This document shows positions 14,760 to 27,525 of a stretch of DNA of 64,000 nt, piece after piece. The notes beneath the pieces are model-generated. The model was not told the DNA's origin. It saw only the letters and a list, made by a program, of their open reading frames with translations, and ran no database searches. The DNA is taken from NCBI GenBank assembly GCA_020740775.1, contig JAHEWK010000001.1, positions 1,054,001 through 1,118,000 of the forward strand, written 5' to 3'. Numbering within the stretch: position 1 is the stretch's first letter; each line of letters begins with the position of its first letter. The DNA comes from Ilyonectria destructans. Lineage: Eukaryota > Ascomycota > Sordariomycetes > Hypocreales > Nectriaceae. The position numbers and the translations under genes were made by a program.

Positions 14760-15728
14760 TTAAAATGACCTCAAGGCCGCTGCTCTGGCCTCTGATGCTC
14801 TGAGCTGCAGCTTAGAACCCACCGCGACGATGTCAAAGGCGTGCGGTACACCAGGCAAGAGGTGGAACTCAACCTCGACATCATCCCGCATCAATCGCTG
14901 CGCAAACTCAAGACCTTCATCGCGGAACAAATCCAGAGTCCCAACATCAATATACGTGGAGGGCAGGCCCCTAAGGGACTTCGCCCTGGCCGGCGCCGCA
15001 TACGGGGAGACGTCTGCATCTGGCTTGCCCGCCTTGTCCTCGCCGACATACGCACCCCAGCCCAATCTGTTCTTCTCCGGCGACCATGACGCCAGCTTCA
15101 GGAAGCCAGAGTCCGCGGGGGGGTTGGTCCTATCGTCCAGCATGGGGTAGACCATGATCAACTTCGCCGGCGCAGGGCTGAACTTGCGGTCTCGAGCCAT
15201 GAGCGCAACCGCAGCCGCGAGGCCTCCTCCCGCACTCTCGCCCTTGACTGCGATTCTCGCGGGGTCAATGTTTAGTTCCGCGGCGTGCTCTGAGATGTAC
15301 TTGAAGGCTGCGAATGCGTCCTCGGCACCTGTCGGCGCGGGATGCTCCAGCGCGAGGCGATACCCAATGGCAAAGACTGGGCGATCACCGTCGAGGGCGT
15401 CCCGGGCGTAGAGCCCCGTGCACATCTCGGCATTGCCAGCGACGTAGCCACCGCCATGAATGGCGAGGACCGCAGGTTGGGGCGTTGACGCAGCAATATG
15501 CTCCGGGGTAGCAAGGCGGCGCAGCTGAAGCTCTGTGCCGTCGTAGCTCTGGATGGTGTAGATGGTCTGCTGGATTCTGTCGCCAGGTGGGAGCTTTGGC
15601 ATGACACTTGAGAGGAAGAGGTCGGTGCCAACTCGCATTTCCAGCGCTGTGGTAGGGTTTGACCGGGGTGCATTCGCGAAGGGCTCGATGGCCTTGGCGT
15701 ACTCGGGGTCATAGACGAGGCCAGTCAT
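14760..15728 (-). CDS. Alpha/beta hydrolase, HSL-type (group IV) esterase
   Basis: A single-exon gene of 322 aa starting at ATCATCATGACTGG; an upstream in-frame extension exists but is poorly placed. No signal peptide is seen. The oxyanion motif HGGGYVAGN lies at about 88-96, the nucleophile elbow GESAGGG at about 164, the acid is probably Asp in DVGTLDLFRDE, and the catalytic His lies in VPHAFD near the C-terminus. All the parts of a hormone-sensitive-lipase-like hydrolase are present and the length is normal. A TATA-like GATATAAAGG lies about 90 bp upstream (around 15814-15823, minus strand). It converges with the P450 (106 bp between stops). Substrate unknown; a role in the neighbouring P450/MFS pathway is inference. 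Confidence 0.88.
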   Translation of the reverse strand: MTGLVYDPEYAKAIEPFANAPRSNPTTALEMRVGTDLFLSSVMPKLPPGDRIQQTIYTIQSYDGTELQLRRLATPEHIAASTPQPAVLAIHGGGYVAGNAEMCTGLYARDALDGDRPVFAIGYRLALEHPAPTGAEDAFAAFKYISEHAAELNIDPARIAVKGESAGGGLAAAVALMARDRKFSPAPAKLIMVYPMLDDRTNPPADSGFLKLASWSPEKNRLGWGAYVGEDKAGKPDADVSPYAAPARAKSLRGLPSTYIDVGTLDLFRDEGLEFAQRLMRDDVEVEFHLLPGVPHAFDIVAVGSKLQLRASEARAAALRSF

Positions 15729-17199
15729 GATGATAGTGGTGATGAGATGGTTGAAGGTAAAGATGGAGGATTGGTTTGCTGGATACATTTCCATAACCAC
15801 CCGAAAATCGTTCCTTTATATCTTTCAGACGAAAGCGGCCTCGGTCGTACATTGTCGGCGTCCGGGTCAATTCGTGATCCAAATTAATAATGTTGCAATC
15901 TGAGGTCCACCATGTACCGCCGTGCATTCCTCTGTGATGCGAGATACTGCAATCCTGCCACGCCAAACCCGGCGAGTCCATTTAGAGGATTAAAACGCTA
16001 GATCCAGTAGTGTGCAGGAAACTTGACACAGAATACATGCTGCGCCTTACAAATCGCGCGTCCGTCGTGATAACGTTACTGCTCCATTTCGTTGATCTAG
16101 CGAATTCCACTTGACGGCGCCGGTGGATCAGAATGACGAATTCTGGACCACGTTTACAGCCAAAGCAATGACAAATAGAGTATGCCGTTAACCTCAATTA
16201 CCATCAACTTGTCTTTTTCTCCACGTTTCAAAACCCCACTTTACAAATTGCTCTTCGAGAATTCACGGTGGTACATGTCCCTTGGCGCGGACGAAGGATC
16301 AAGCTGACTACACACGGGACAATAGAGGAATCGGCGTGACTCACCGCGATAGGAAAATGAAACTGGATTGTTTCGTAGGAGATAAGAAGAAAATAGAAGA
16401 TATATAAGGGCTAATTCCACTTTGGCAACCCTTTTGTCGAACTTGCCTCTTGCACACGTACAAGTGTTAGCCGACTCTTCGTCAAATCCTGTCTCCAATC
16501 CATCTGTGCGGAGAACACGAAGTAGGAAGGGCATAATATGCTACAAACTGCATCTCTGTCCTTCTCGTATTGGTTTACTGTTACGTCAACGCGCACAGGG
16601 AGTCAGTGGCAAATAAGAGGAGTCCGACTGAAACGTGCAACTCCCCCAGTCCCGGAACAGTTCGCCTAACCGGCAACCGGCCACATGGCTTCTGATTGTC
16701 AATTCTCCCTCGGTCCCGTTTAATCGTTTCCTGTCTCTCGCCATTAATCCTTGGTTTCCCCAACCCCGCATTTCGCCCACGAGGTGCTGGGCATAAACCC
16801 TTTTCCCTCCCCCTGTTGTTTTCCCCGCATCTCGGGGTTGGCGCCTCGATCTAGCATCGTGTCCATGCGGCTTCCTTGCAGGTTTCCCGTTTCCCCATGC
16901 CGGAGATGAGCACTGTTATGCCTCGGGTTCGATTAGGTCGAACCACACCGTCGAACCACCATGGGTGTTGTTGAAAATATTAAGGTTCCTGTGATAAACA
17001 TTCTTCCAAACCTGGGGAACTGGTGGAGTCTGCATGTCGATCCGCGTGAACTCTTGCCGAATGTCTCACTCCGCAATGTCGTAGAAACTATTTAAACGGC
17101 CAGCCGGCTTGGCATCGTAGTAGTTCATCTCATCTAGGATCACCAGGCACTTATACCATCTTCTCGACTAGATTCTAGCCCTAGGCGCTGGTTGGAACA
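15729..17199. promoter_or_regulatory. Divergent intergenic region upstream of the two esterase genes
   Basis: About 1.5 kb between the HSL-type hydrolase (minus) and the secreted carboxylesterase (plus). Frames of 60-97 codons here have no motifs. A TATA-like CTATTTAAA sits at about 17088-17096, some 105 bp before the carboxylesterase ATG. No other feature is supported. Confidence 0.45.
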
Positions 17200-18892
17200 A
17201 TGCATCTCAACTGGAAGAACGTCCTCGGCTTGGCGACCTGCCTCTCCGCGGTGGGCGTCGACGCATCAAAGCCCAGCAATGGCGCGACCTTGAAAGTCAA
17301 GACGACCAGCGGCCAACTCACTGGTTTCATCAATTCAACTGCCCCTGCCGTGCGTCAATTCCTCGGCGTGCCGTTCGCAGAGCCTCCAGTCGACGCCTTG
17401 CGGTTCAAGGCTCCCAAGCCCAAGCATTCGTCCAAGGCCATCAAGGCCACGACATATGCTCCGTCATGCATGCAGAGACTCAGCAGCGCTCCTACCGTGT
17501 ACACGCAGCATATGCAAGAATTCCTCATCAACGGCGGACAGTCTGAGGATTGCTTGTACCTCAATGTGTACGCGCCTCTCAACCCTACCGAGAAGAAGCT
17601 GCCTGTCTTCATCTACATCCCCGGTGGTGGATTTACCGGCGGTGGCGCCGACTCTCTGTACAAGATCCCCGACAAGTGGATTCAGAGAACGCAATCACAC
17701 ATTGTTGTCACCATGAACTACCGCGTCAATGTCTTTGGCTTCCCCAATGCCGCCGATGCCAGCAAGAACGTGGGCTTGTTGGATCAGCGACTCGTGGTAG
17801 AGTGGGCGCGCGACAACATTGCCGCCTTTGGCGGAAACCCCAAGCAGATGGTTCTCTGGGGCCAATCCGCCGGAGCCGCTTCTGTTGGCATGTACGGCTA
17901 CTCGTACCCGAACGATCTCATCGTCAAGGGTCTCATTCTCGACTCTGGCGCGACAAGCATGCTGACGGCCGCGGCTGGAAACCATAGCAGCTTCAGCTCT
18001 CTGGCCAAGTTGGTGGGGTGCGGTAATCTCAGTGCCGCAAAAGAGCTGGCTTGTATGCAGGATGTCGATGCCACTGAGATTCAGGATGCCTACTCCGGCA
18101 GCAGTCTGGGCTTCTCGCCAGTTGGAGACAACGTGACGGCCTTCTCAAACACGACCGATCGACTTGCCCGAGGCCTTGTGTCTAAGAAAGAGGTATGTTA
18201 TTAGTGGCATCTCCCGCGAGTCAGTATACTAACTTGTTGGCTCCTTAGCCCTGGATCATGGGAGTCAACGCCAATGAGGGTGCTGGATTCGGAACCTATA
18301 GCGAGAGTGGAATGACACCTGGCCAGTGGCAGATCGGGCTCGCAGCCATTGTCTGCCCCGTTTCCAAGGAGATTCAGTAAGTTTGAACCGGCGCATTTAA
18401 CCCAATACAGAAGACTAACACAGGTCAGGAACCGAGTCAAGTTTGGGTACGATACGTATCGCTACCACTACGCTGGTAACTTTTCCAACATTTCGCCACT
18501 CCCTTGGATCGGCGCCACACACAGCTGTATGTATTGCTGCCCTTGATGATCTCGTTTGCACATGAACTCACTGGTTACTAGCGGAACTCCCTCTCCTTTT
18601 CGGGACGCATTACGAATACCGCGGAAACTCGACCGAGTTTGAGTGGGAAGTGAGCTACGGCATGGAAGGTTTGTTCCCACGTCCTTCTCGGATATGAACT
18701 GCGCTGATCAAGACTTCTCTTTTAGCTTTGTGGCTCTCGTTTTTGTCGAACCCAAAGAAGGATCCCCGGGGCGGTAAGGGCATCACCTGGCCCAAGTATC
18801 GACCAGGCCGTGACACTTTGGCTGTGTTTGCAGAGGATGACAAGTGGGTTCAGTTTGTTAGCGAATCTGTCGACGATGGCTATTGCAGCTAA
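17200..18892 (+). CDS. Secreted type-B carboxylesterase
   Basis: CDS join(17200..18192,18249..18376,18429..18526,18582..18668,18726..18892), 490 aa. It has a signal peptide (MHLNWKNVLGLATCLSAVG, cleavage near VDA). The carboxylesterase B signature EDCLYLNVY, the oxyanion-hole region IPGGGFTGGG and the nucleophile GQSAGA (Ser about 223) are all visible. The acid is probably Glu in NANEGAGF and the His lies in ATHSSELPLLFG, reached only after splicing. Two Cys pairs typical of the fold are present (SC-MQRL and ED-C; GCGNL and ELAC). The four introns are 52-57 nt with canonical ends. At 490 aa it is at the short end for the family (about 520-570), but no motif is lost. It may hydrolyse lipid, feruloyl-type or other esters outside the cell; the substrate is not readable. 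Confidence 0.88.
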
Positions 18893-19637
18893 GAGTTGAG
18901 AGCCTCTTGTTGGATATGGGCTGCGTAGTATTTTCTGACGACTCTTGGGTGCCAACCCAGGGTTATGTAGATATTGAACAATGTGACATAAAAGTTGATG
19001 TTAAATAAACGCCACCTTTTTGCAGAATCCATTCATTACCATGTTATCTGTGCATTTCATCCAGGCGGGTATTCCGTTGGGTTAGCGCACAGTAGTCGCG
19101 AATGAAGTGGTGTCATGTTGCAGTCGCCCTCAGTGACCAGCCAAAGAATATGATGGACGGTGTTGGAACAGCGGGACTGAGATTGGGCTCCGGCATCACG
19201 TGGCAGCTGGCAACAGGTGTCAGCGCCCCCCGGGGCAGCCGGCCCGCATCGGCCGACGCCTGAAGGGACAGAGGAACAGGGGACGTAGCGTACCAATTGC
19301 AGTAAAAGCGCCGGTGAGCCACTGTCTCTGTCTGGCAGCCCACTGTCCACTGTCCACTAATCGAGAACCGGGAACCTTGAGTGGCCGCTCGCCGAAAAGT
19401 ACAGATCACTGAATCGCGACTTGCGACTTGCAGCAACCGAAGAAGACAGCCTGTCGACGGCGTCATCCCCACTCAACCCACTCCTCTTTGCTTCTTCGCT
19501 TCCGGGTTCCTGGCAATATCTCTTCCTTCTCCACTCGCCATCGTCAGATGATTGCGCTCCTCTAATCCCCATCCCCCTCCCCCATCCTCTCCGCCGTGAC
19601 CGACGACTCCTCCTCCGCGAGCGAGATTGAGGCCACC
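18893..19637. promoter_or_regulatory. Intergenic: carboxylesterase 3' end and SPF1 promoter
   Basis: No gene is supported. The last 150 bp before the SPF1 start are C/T-rich (CCCCATCCCCCTCCCCC), a usual leader for highly expressed fungal genes. Confidence 0.45.
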
Positions 19638-22600
19638 ATGGCGCCCCTCGTCGACAACCCGCAGATCACGCAGTCGGAGCTGCTGCGTCCGCTGCCCTTC
19701 TACCTGCACACCTACGTGTGGCCGTTCGCCATCGCCTGGCCCATCTTCTTCCGCTACTACCTCTCCGATGAACTCTACGAGAAGCACATTGGCGCCCAGG
19801 AGTGGACCTTTGTGTGGTGCGGCGCCATCTTCAGCGTCCAGTCGCTGTTCTGGCTGAGCACCCACTGGAGCGTCAACCTCGAGGGCAAGTTCCGGGCGTC
19901 CAAGGCCAAGAACATTGACGATGCCGAGTTGATCAAGATTATCCCCATCGCCAACGCCGGATCCCCCGCGATTGTCAAGTTGATTCGCGACAAGGTGGGA
20001 TACACTCTCCTCCTCCCCCTCATTCCACACACTAACCCCAACCTCACAGGCCGGCGGCAAGGTCAACCTCTCGTTCCTCTTCCAGAAGCGCCGTTTCCTC
20101 TACGACCCCGAGACCAAGGTCTTTGCCACTCTCCAGTACGACATCGACCTCGAGCCCAAGCCCACCATCGGCCGCTTCCAGACCTCCAAGGGTATCGCCA
20201 AGCAGGCCGAACTTTCGCGCATCGAGCAGCACTATGGCCCCAATACCTTCGACATTCCCGTCCCCACCTTCACCGAGTTGTTCCAGGAGCACGCCGTGGC
20301 GCCCTTCTTCGTCTTCCAGATCTTCTGTGTTGGTCTGTGGATGCTCGATGAATACTGGTATTACTCGCTCTTCACCCTCTTCATGCTCGTCGCATTCGAG
20401 AGCACCGTCGTCTGGCAGCGTCAGCGTACCCTGGTCGAGTTCCGCGGCATGGGCATCAAGCCCTACGACATGTGGGCGTTCCGTCTGGGCAAGTGGACTG
20501 AGGTTCAGAGCGACCATCTCCTCCCCGGCGACTTGGTCTCTGTTGGCCGCACCAAGGAGGACAGCGGCGTCGCATGTGATATGATTCTGGTTGAGGGCAC
20601 CGCCATCGTCAACGAGGCCATGCTTTCTGGCGAGAGTACTCCTCTCCTCAAGGATTCCGTCCAGCTCCGCCCTGCCGACGCCCCCCTCGACCCCGAAGGC
20701 CTGGACAAGAACTCGTTCCTCTGGGGCGGCACCAAGGTCCTCCAGGTCACCCACGGAAACCCTGACGTGGAGAAGCCCAAGCTTGCTTCCGGCGTTCCCA
20801 CTCCCCCCGATAACGGCGCCATGGCCATCGTCATCAAGACTGGATTCGAGACTTCCCAGGGCAACCTTGTCCGAACCATGATCTACTCGACCGAGCGTGT
20901 CTCGGCCAACAACGCCGAGGCCCTCTTCTTCATTCTGTTCCTCTTGATCTTCGCAATTGCCGCTTCCTGGTATGTCTGGGACGAGGGTGTCCGCAAGGAC
21001 CGCAAGCGTTCCAAGCTCCTCCTGGACTGTGTCTTGATTGTCACCAGCGTCGTCCCCCCGGAGCTGCCCATGGAACTGAGTCTCGCTGTCAACACCAGCT
21101 TGGCTGCTCTGGCCAAGCTTGCCATCTTCTGCACTGAGCCTTTCCGTATTCCCTTTGCCGGCCGCGTTGATGTTGCCTGCTTTGACAAGACTGGTACCCT
21201 TACCGGTGAGGACCTCGTCGTCTTAGGTATTGCTGGACTTGGCCTCGGCCACGCCGAGATCAATGACAAGAAGGAATCTGACGGTGCCCACTCTGCCATC
21301 ATCCCCGTCATGGAGACTAGCATGGAAACCAAGCTGGTTTTGGCCACTGCCCACGCCCTTGTCAAGCTCGACGAGGGTGAAATTGTCGGTGACCCCATGG
21401 AAAAGGCGACCCTGAGCTCTCTCGGCTGGACCCTCGGCAAAAATGACCTCCTCTCAAGCACCAACAAGGCTGGCAGCACTCACGGCAACGTCCAGATCAA
21501 GCGTCGATTCCAGTTCTCGTCTGCCCTCAAGCGCCAGAGCTCCGTCGCCATGGTTCACGGTACCGACTCCAAGACTGGTCACAAGATCAAGGGTACGTTC
21601 GCTGGTGTCAAGGGCGCGCCCGAGACCATCGTGAAGATGCTTTCGGTTGTTCCCGACGACTACGAGGAGACGTACAAGTACTTTACTCGCAAGGGTTCTC
21701 GTGTCCTCGCTCTGGCCTATAAGCAGCTTACCATCGACTCCGAGCTTGGCTCTGCCAAGGTCAACGACCTGAAGCGTGAAAAGGTCGAGTCTGACCTCAC
21801 CTTCGCCGGTTTCCTGGTCCTGCACTGCCCTCTCAAGGATGACGCCAAGGAGGCTGTCCAGATGTTGAACGAGAGCAGCCACCGTGTGGTCATGATTACT
21901 GGTGACAACCCCCTTACCGCCGTGCACGTCGCCCACGAGGTCGAGATCGTCGACCGTGACGTTCTTATTCTGGACGCCCCTGAGGACAACAGGGGTGAGA
22001 GGCTTGTGTGGAAGAGCGTCGACGACAAGATCAGCATCGACGTCGACCCTACCAAGCCCATCGACCCCGAGATTCTGCGCACCAAGGATATCTGTGTTAC
22101 CGGTTACGCCCTCGCCAAGTTCAAGGGCCAGCCTGCCTGGAACTCCCTGCTTCGATACACCTGGGTCTACGCCCGCGTGTCCCCCAAGCAGAAGGAGGAC
22201 ATTCTTCTCGGACTCAAGGACATGGGCTACTACACTCTGATGGCCGGTGACGGCACCAACGACGTCGGCGCTCTCAAGCAGGCTCACATCGGTATCGCGC
22301 TTCTCAACGGAACCAAGGATGACCTCGTGCGCATCGCTGAGCACAGCCGCAACACCAAGATGAAGGAGATGTATCAGAAGCAGATCGACCTGATGAAACG
22401 CTTCAACCAGCCCGCCCCCCCGGTTCCCATCATGATCGCCCACCTGTACCCTCCCGGCCCCGGCAACCCGCAGTTCCTCAAGGCCATCGAGCGCGAGGCC
22501 AAGAAGAAGGACATTACCCCTGAGGAGTACGCTGCCCAGCAAAACTACGGCCCTCTCGAGACCATCACGTCGCCCGGTGCCCAGAGCCTCATCAACGCCG

Positions 22601-23687
22601 CAAACCCCCGCCACGCCGAGGCCACCAAGAAGGCCGCCGGATTCGCCGACAAGCTTGCCTCTGGTATGATGGAGGCCGAGATGGGAGATGATGAGCCGCC
22701 CACGCTCAAGCTGGGTGACGCCTCGGTCGCCGCGCCCTTCACCTCCAAGCTCCGCGACGTCATGGCTGTGCCCAACATCATCCGCCAGGGCCGCTGCACA
22801 CTCGTGGCCACCATCCAGATGTACAAGATCCTCGCCCTCAACTGTCTCATCAGCGCCTACTCCCTGTCCGTCCTGTACCTCGAGGGCATCAAGTTCGGCG
22901 ATGCCCAGTACACCATCAGCGGCATGCTCATGTCTGTCTGCTTCCTCAGCATCTCCCGCGCCCGCGTCGTCGAGGGTCTGAGCAAGGAGCGTCCCCAGCC
23001 CAACATCTTCAACGTCTACATCATCGGTTCCATCCTCGGCCAGTTCGCCGTCCACATCGTCACTCTCATCTACATTGCCCGACTCTGCGACAGACTTGAG
23101 CCGTAAGTTTTCAGTCACCGCCTCATTTCAAACCCTTGCTAACATATCCCAGTCGTCCCGATGACGTCGACCTCGAGGCCGAGTTCTCTCCCTCGCTGCT
23201 CAACTCCGCCGTCTACCTCCTCCAGCTCATCCAGCAGATCTCGACCTTTGCCATCAACTACCAGGGCCGCCCCTTCCGCGAGTCCCTGTCCGAGAACAAG
23301 GGCATGTACTACGGCATCGTGGGCGTGACCGGCCTGGCTTTCGCCTGTGCCATGGAGCTCATCCCCGAGATCAACCAGGGCATGAAGCTGGTGCCCTTCA
23401 GCAGCGAGTTCAAGACCAACATGACTGCCGTCATGGTCCTCGACTACGGCGTGTGCTTCATCATCGAGATTGTCCTCAAGAAGCTCTTCAGCGACTACCG
23501 CCCCCGCGACATCGCCGAGCGCCGCCCCGACCAGCTCGAGCGCGAGAACGTCCGCCGCAACGCCGCCGCCGCCAAGAAGGAGGAGGAGGAGGAGGCCAAG
23601 CGCATGGAGAAGGTGGCCGAGTTTGAGCGCAAGGTCGAGGCGCGCCGGAAGAAGATTGAGGAGTGGAAGAACAGCTACAACAACTGA
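19638..23687 (+). CDS. SPF1: P5A-type ATPase Spf1 (ER transmembrane-helix dislocase)
   Basis: CDS join(19638..19994,20050..23102,23153..23687), 1314 aa. Spf1/ATP13A1 sits in the ER membrane and removes mis-inserted, often mitochondrial tail-anchored, helices. Visible P-type ATPase marks are SGES (about 312) in the actuator domain, PPELPMEL in M4 (the P5A signature), the phosphorylation loop DKTGTLTGED (Asp about 498), KGAPE in the N-domain, TGDNPLTAVHVA, and the hinge motif GDGTNDVGALKQAH (about 852). Additional N-terminal helices, as in P5 ATPases, precede the core, and the C-terminus is a long charged coiled coil (AKKEEEEEAKRMEKV). Start codon context CACCATGG is excellent. Introns are 55 and 50 nt. 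Codon use is strongly C-ending, as for high expression. Confidence 0.95.
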
Positions 23688-24283
23688 GTGAGGCTGGGCT
23701 TTAGAGAGAGGAAGAATTGAAAGAAAGAGTCTGGGTTGTTTTTCTTTGGGACGGCTAGACTTGGGAAGTATTAGACGGACAAATCTCCATCTTTCTCTAT
23801 TACATATTGTAGAGCAGGTAGGGGGGACAGGAGGAATCCCTTGGGTGTGAGGGTGTACGATCACACTGGCTTTTTCATACATGTCAGAACATGAGTATCT
23901 AGTTAACAGTTTAATGTCTTGACCTGGGTGCACTAATGAAGTGACGTGACGATTTATGACGTGGGCAGTGTTCTGCAGAGTAGTACATAAACCTTAGTAT
24001 GGATGTGCCGAGGTCAGTAAATTATAGACACAACTTCTCACAGCAGCATAGAACTAGTTTGGGTAGATTTTTTGTTTCATTGCTATGGTACAGAGACCCG
24101 ATTCAAGTCTATGGTAGTGGTAGAACAATGGAAAAGGGTATCGCTGTTTACCATACCCCTGATGCCGTCCTGTCTTCCCTAGCCACATCTCTTCTTCTAC
24201 CCCAATTTTTTCCCAGGACCTTCATCAGGATGAGTTTTCCTCTCACCTCAAATTAGAATCCGCTCTCGACATGGAGGGGAAAT
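23688..24283. other. Convergent 3' region between SPF1 and MDH
   Basis: 596 bp tail-to-tail, AT-richer than both genes, with poly-pyrimidine and T-rich 3' UTR-like segments. No gene seen. Confidence 0.5.
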
Positions 24284-25696
24284 TTAGTTGCCGGGGTTCT
24301 CGGCAACGAAGGCAACACCCTTCTCGATGTTCTTCTTGAGGTCACCCAGGCAAGCCTCGATGAGCTTCTCCTCAATGGCGTCAACGGGGCCAATGGGGTG
24401 GATCTCCTTGACACCATCGGGGCCGAGCTCGACCTTGCTGCTGAAGAAGTCAACGCCCTGGTCCTTGTAGAGAGGGGACTCGACGAAGGTGGGCTCGACG
24501 ACACCCTGCTCGCCCTGAGCGGCGCGGAGGAGGGAGTCGGCCATGCGGGCACCGGCCATGGCCATGGAGAGGGTGGCAGAGCCAGCACCGTCCTTGGCCT
24601 TGACGACCTCGTCACCACCGAACTGGACACGCTTGACGAGCTCGGCGTTGGAAGAGAGCTCGGGGTGGGCGCTCTGGGAGAAGAGAGGGACGATGGTGAC
24701 ACCGGAGTGGCCACCAATGACGGTGATGTTCTCGTCCTTGGGGTCGGTATCCTTGAGCTCAGAGACGAAGCGGCTGGCGCGGACAACGTCGAGGGTGGTG
24801 ACACCGAAGAGCTTCTTGGGGTTGTAGACACCGGCCTTCTTGAAGACCTCGGCGCAGATGGGGACGGTAGAGTTGACGGGGTTGGAGATGATGAGGAGGT
24901 TAGCGTTGGGGGCGTGCTTGGCAGCGGCCTTGGCGAGATCGCGGACGATGGAGGCGTTGGTGTTGAAGAGATCGTCACGGGTCATGCCGGGCTTGCGGGG
25001 GACACCAGCGGGGATGAGGACAACCTCGGAGTCCTTCAGGGCACCGGCGAGGCCCTCGGGGGAAGCGTCATAGCCCTTGACGGTGGACTTGGTGTTGACG
25101 TGGGAGATATCGGCACCGACACCTAAGGGAGGAGAGTTAGCGCCGAGTCGCTTGTGTTGGGGCGAGGTGGCAGAAGAGTGGCATGATGGGTGGCGAGGGG
25201 CGAGGGTTGGTGTTTTGGCTAAGACGAGCCATTCATAGACAGGCAATACCACAAAACAAGCCCAATGCCGTCAAAATCCAACCACTACAGAGGCCACAGC
25301 TGCGGATTGAAGAACGTACCGGGGGAGCCACGGATGTCGTAGAGGGCCAGCTCAGTGACGCGGGGGTTGAGCTTGAGGAGGAGGGAGAGGGGCTGGCCGA
25401 TACCGCCGGCGGCACCGAGGACGGTGACCTTGGAAAGCTGGTTTGTGCGTGTTAGCGAGGCGAAGCTATACAAGTCATGACGGATCGAATTGGTGGGGTT
25501 TGATTTGGTGTTGACGGCGGATGGTGAAGAGGTAGACCGTGGCCGGATGCGGACCGGGCCGGTGCAACAGAGGGCAAGCTCTCATGCGACGAGCCAGTGA
25601 AGCAGGAAGCAGCAAGCAGCACGCAGGAAGGAGGAAACTCACGTTGCGCGCCGAAGCGGTGAAAGCGCGTCGCTGGATCTTAGAGGCGGCGAACAT
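24284..25696 (-). CDS. MDH1: Mitochondrial malate dehydrogenase (NAD)
   Basis: CDS complement(join(24284..25122,25320..25437,25643..25696)), 336 aa. It interconverts malate and oxaloacetate in the TCA cycle. Exon 1 (18 codons, [18 protein letters not shown]) is a classic matrix presequence. Then come the NAD fold [19 protein letters not shown], substrate Arg in [15 protein letters not shown], the NPVNSTVPI and [13 protein letters not shown] blocks, the catalytic His in [10 protein letters not shown], and [14 protein letters not shown]. It ends NPGN with no SKL-type peroxisomal signal. The two introns (205 and 197 nt) are long for this window and lie early in the gene. Joins restore [10 protein letters not shown]. 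Length equals the family norm. Confidence 0.95.
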
Positions 25697-27525
25697 GCTG
25701 ACGGTTGTTTGTGTGGAGTAGAGGTAGAATTGGGGGATGGGTCAATTGGAAAAAGGGAAGAGGCGGAAGACAAAAAATGAGGCTGGTGATGAGCAGTTTA
25801 AATACCGACCTGAGGTACAAAAAGCCACGGAGCCCACCAGACGCACACAGGACGCCCACGGCGGAAGGAGCCCACCACCCACCACCCACCCATCTTGCCT
25901 CGCACCTGCCACCCACCGGCAACGGCAACGCACTGAACGCAGGAAGGAGCTGCGTTTGGGGTCTCCGCTTCTGGGGCATGGGAGCACCCGCTACGCCTGT
26001 AACGGCCTAGCGCACTCAAGGTGGGCAGCGGAGCTTGTTCGGAATTTCGACAAAGACACGGAGCAACGGGAGCCAGCAGAGGGGCCAGTAGAGGAGCCAG
26101 CACGGTGAGAACCGGTCAGGCGGTCCATATTGAATGGGCAATATCGGGCAAAGGCACACGGCACACTCGGCGGTTTCGTCATTGGACGTGGCCATCGCGG
26201 GCGAGTCCGCAAGACACCGCAGGACACCGCAGGACACCGCAGATGACCCCGGACTGTCTCCGGGGATACGGCATCCGGGGATTCTCGGTGAGGGCTTTGT
26301 GTGTTTTTGTTTACCTACCAGCCATGATGCATTATTCTGCATGGGTATCACGGATTGATTCATTATTAGATACAATCACTACTTGGTTTTTAACATGTTT
26401 TAAAGGGCAAGCAATACACCACCATCGTCACCTTCAATTGATCCCATCTACTCCATAATTCCTACTTCTTTCCCCTCCACCCACCTCCGCCTCCACCTCC
26501 GGCGACGAAATGCTACATTCCGGCTAAAACAAGACATAAAAAAGCTGGGGGAGCGGGAAGGCCCATAAAGCGACTCTGATTTGTTCAACTATGTATCAGA
26601 TTTGTGTCCAGCACCCGTAATTCCTGCGCAGCTCAGACAGTAGCATTAGACATAAGTGTCATGCCGCCCACACTGAAAACGTCCCTCCATCGGCTAACAA
26701 GTTAGCTCACACCATCCCACCATCCAACCATCCATCCATCCCTTCACCCGCGACCGCCATGTCCCGTCTCGCTGTTTAGCTACGGTGTACATGGCCATTG
26801 TCCACGTATCCGCACCTATCCCGTCCCATCCATCACATCCCTCCCAACGACCGCTCATCCAGCTCCAATGTTTCCATGCCCTGTTACCCCACGAGGGCCC
26901 ACTTCCCTGGCCTCCATTGTTGGTGGGCGGCACAGTCGGATGGAGACGGAACACACCCATCATGAGGACGTGGCAGATATTTTAATCTGCAGATGCAGGT
27001 CTGGGTCTGCGAGATTTGGACACGCCGATTGCGGCAGACTAATAATAATTGACCACCGGAGAAGATCTCGCATTGGAAATGTCTGTTCGCAGGGGTGAAG
27101 AACCCAGCACTTTTTGCATTCCAACATGCCACACTAATAAATATTCAAGCGGCCAGACGCCATGAGACCGTCCACACAACCAGGGACTGAGTAGCTCGCC
27201 GATGAAATACGCTGCGATCGAGATACACATATCTTCCCTCGGCCCTTGTTATTCCAGGCAACACAGCCTATATTCCAGGGCCTAGAAACCTCAGCCTGGC
27301 CCTCGGTGGTTTGCTTCGGCGAGTGACTCAGAAAATGACTACAGGGTAGCCGTCTTTTGGAGGGGGCGGGGCCGCCTTTTCTTGGTGGGGGACAGCTCCC
27401 AGAAGCGACATCATCTCTACGACGAACGGCATCACCACTACACAATCACGAGCCTTCATATAAGGGCAGACCAGCAACAGCCTCCAATCCGCCTATCTCA
27501 TAGCCTCGACCCCCAGGTCACCATC
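25697..27525. promoter_or_regulatory. Divergent intergenic region, MDH / ASC-1-like gene
   Basis: About 1.8 kb head-to-head. It contains three tandem copies of GACACCGCAG around 26210-26240, TCCATC repeats around 26718-26745 and C/A-rich stretches near 25850-25930 in the MDH promoter. All ORFs here are short and motif-free. Confidence 0.4.

Noticed and set aside
19473..23933. Very long antisense frames opposite SPF1
   Set aside because: They are mirror frames caused by strong C-ending codon bias in SPF1; they have no motifs.
24398..25126. 242-codon plus-strand frame opposite MDH
   Set aside because: Antisense shadow of the MDH coding sequence with Gly/Asp/Leu-rich composition.
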